This document shows positions 13,941 to 14,058 of a stretch of DNA of 14,058 nucleotides, piece after piece. The translations under genes were made by a program, and so were the position numbers. The stretch covers positions 1 to 14,058 of the forward strand of contig JAISND010000082.1 in NCBI GenBank assembly GCA_031276615.1, given 5' to 3'. Numbering within the stretch: position 1 is the first letter of the stretch; each line of letters begins with the position of its first letter. Below the pieces are notes generated by a model, which ran no database searches, was not told the DNA's origin, and saw only the letters and a program-made list of their open reading frames with translations. Source of the DNA: Treponema sp. (lineage in GTDB: Bacteria; Spirochaetota; Spirochaetia; Treponematales; Breznakiellaceae).

Positions 13941-14058
13941 CTACCTTTCTTCCCGGAAATAGGGCGCGCCGAGACCCGCCGGCGCCTGGTACTCCTTCTT
14001 CTTCCGCCCGGTAATAAAAACCAGGACCAGGATGGTGGCGAAATAGGGGAGCATGTCC
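13941..14058 (-). CDS. C-terminal end of an ABC transporter permease (nucleoside/sugar type), partial
   Basis: The last 38 codons of a gene that begins beyond the window: one hydrophobic membrane segment (MLPYFATILVLVFITG), a basic cytoplasmic stretch (RKKKEY), then QAPAGLGAPYFREER and a TAG stop at 13941-13943. This ending (APA-x-LG-x-PY-x-RE-x-R after MLPY-ATI) is typical of the second permease of BMP-type purine-nucleoside ABC importers, such as NupQ or the spirochaete Pnr systems. Such transporters pair two permeases with a double ATPase and a substrate-binding lipoprotein; these partners would lie outside the window. The start is missing. No leaderless overlap with the activase gene exists, so they are probably separate units. 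Confidence 0.75.
   Translation of the reverse strand, partial: DMLPYFATILVLVFITGRKKKEYQAPAGLGAPYFREER

Overview
The window reads like a moderately GC-rich spirochaete chromosome, most likely a Treponema-type anaerobe such as the termite-gut relatives. This is inferred from several things: six predicted lipoproteins with relaxed lipoboxes plus an outer-membrane barrel protein in 14 kb, a very large oxygen-sensitive activase/dehydratase-type iron-sulfur protein, and a nucleoside/BMP-type ABC permease tail. No mobile element, tRNA, rRNA or CRISPR array is visible.

Layout. Positions 1-270 hold a minus-strand terminator and an unexplained hairpin. At 271-1053 (-) is a small outer-membrane beta-barrel protein with a TTG start. 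A divergent promoter region (1054-1229) separates it from two plus-strand lipoproteins (1230-2057 and 2194-2634) that appear to share a C-terminal domain. A very strong hairpin (2654-2693) then directly abuts the ribosome binding site of a clan GH-A glycosidase lipoprotein (2703-4022). That gene is followed after one base by a 491-residue lipoprotein with two LGFP-like modules (4024-5499). Convergent to these is a GH73-type glucosaminidase lipoprotein (5557-6288, -), and divergent from that is radC (about 6365-7102, +).

The right half is a minus-strand unit read from about 13.7 kb down to 7.1 kb. It encodes a 1502-residue fused 2-hydroxyacyl-CoA dehydratase activase/DUF2229 protein (9073-13581), an alpha/beta-hydrolase lipoprotein overlapping it by 20 bases (8094-9092), and a serine O-acetyltransferase (7156-8040). 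The last 118 bases are the C-terminal end of an ABC permease, also on the minus strand. Between it and the activase lies a 359-base region with several inverted repeats.

How the genes fit together. The left half is mostly cell-envelope and carbohydrate or peptidoglycan hydrolase functions. The right half is an anaerobic iron-sulfur protein co-transcribed with an esterase and the first enzyme of cysteine synthesis, a grouping whose logic (cysteine supply for Fe-S clusters?) is only inference. The most interesting items are the tandem activase domains, each retaining both cluster cysteines, and that protein's unusual Cys-rich tail.
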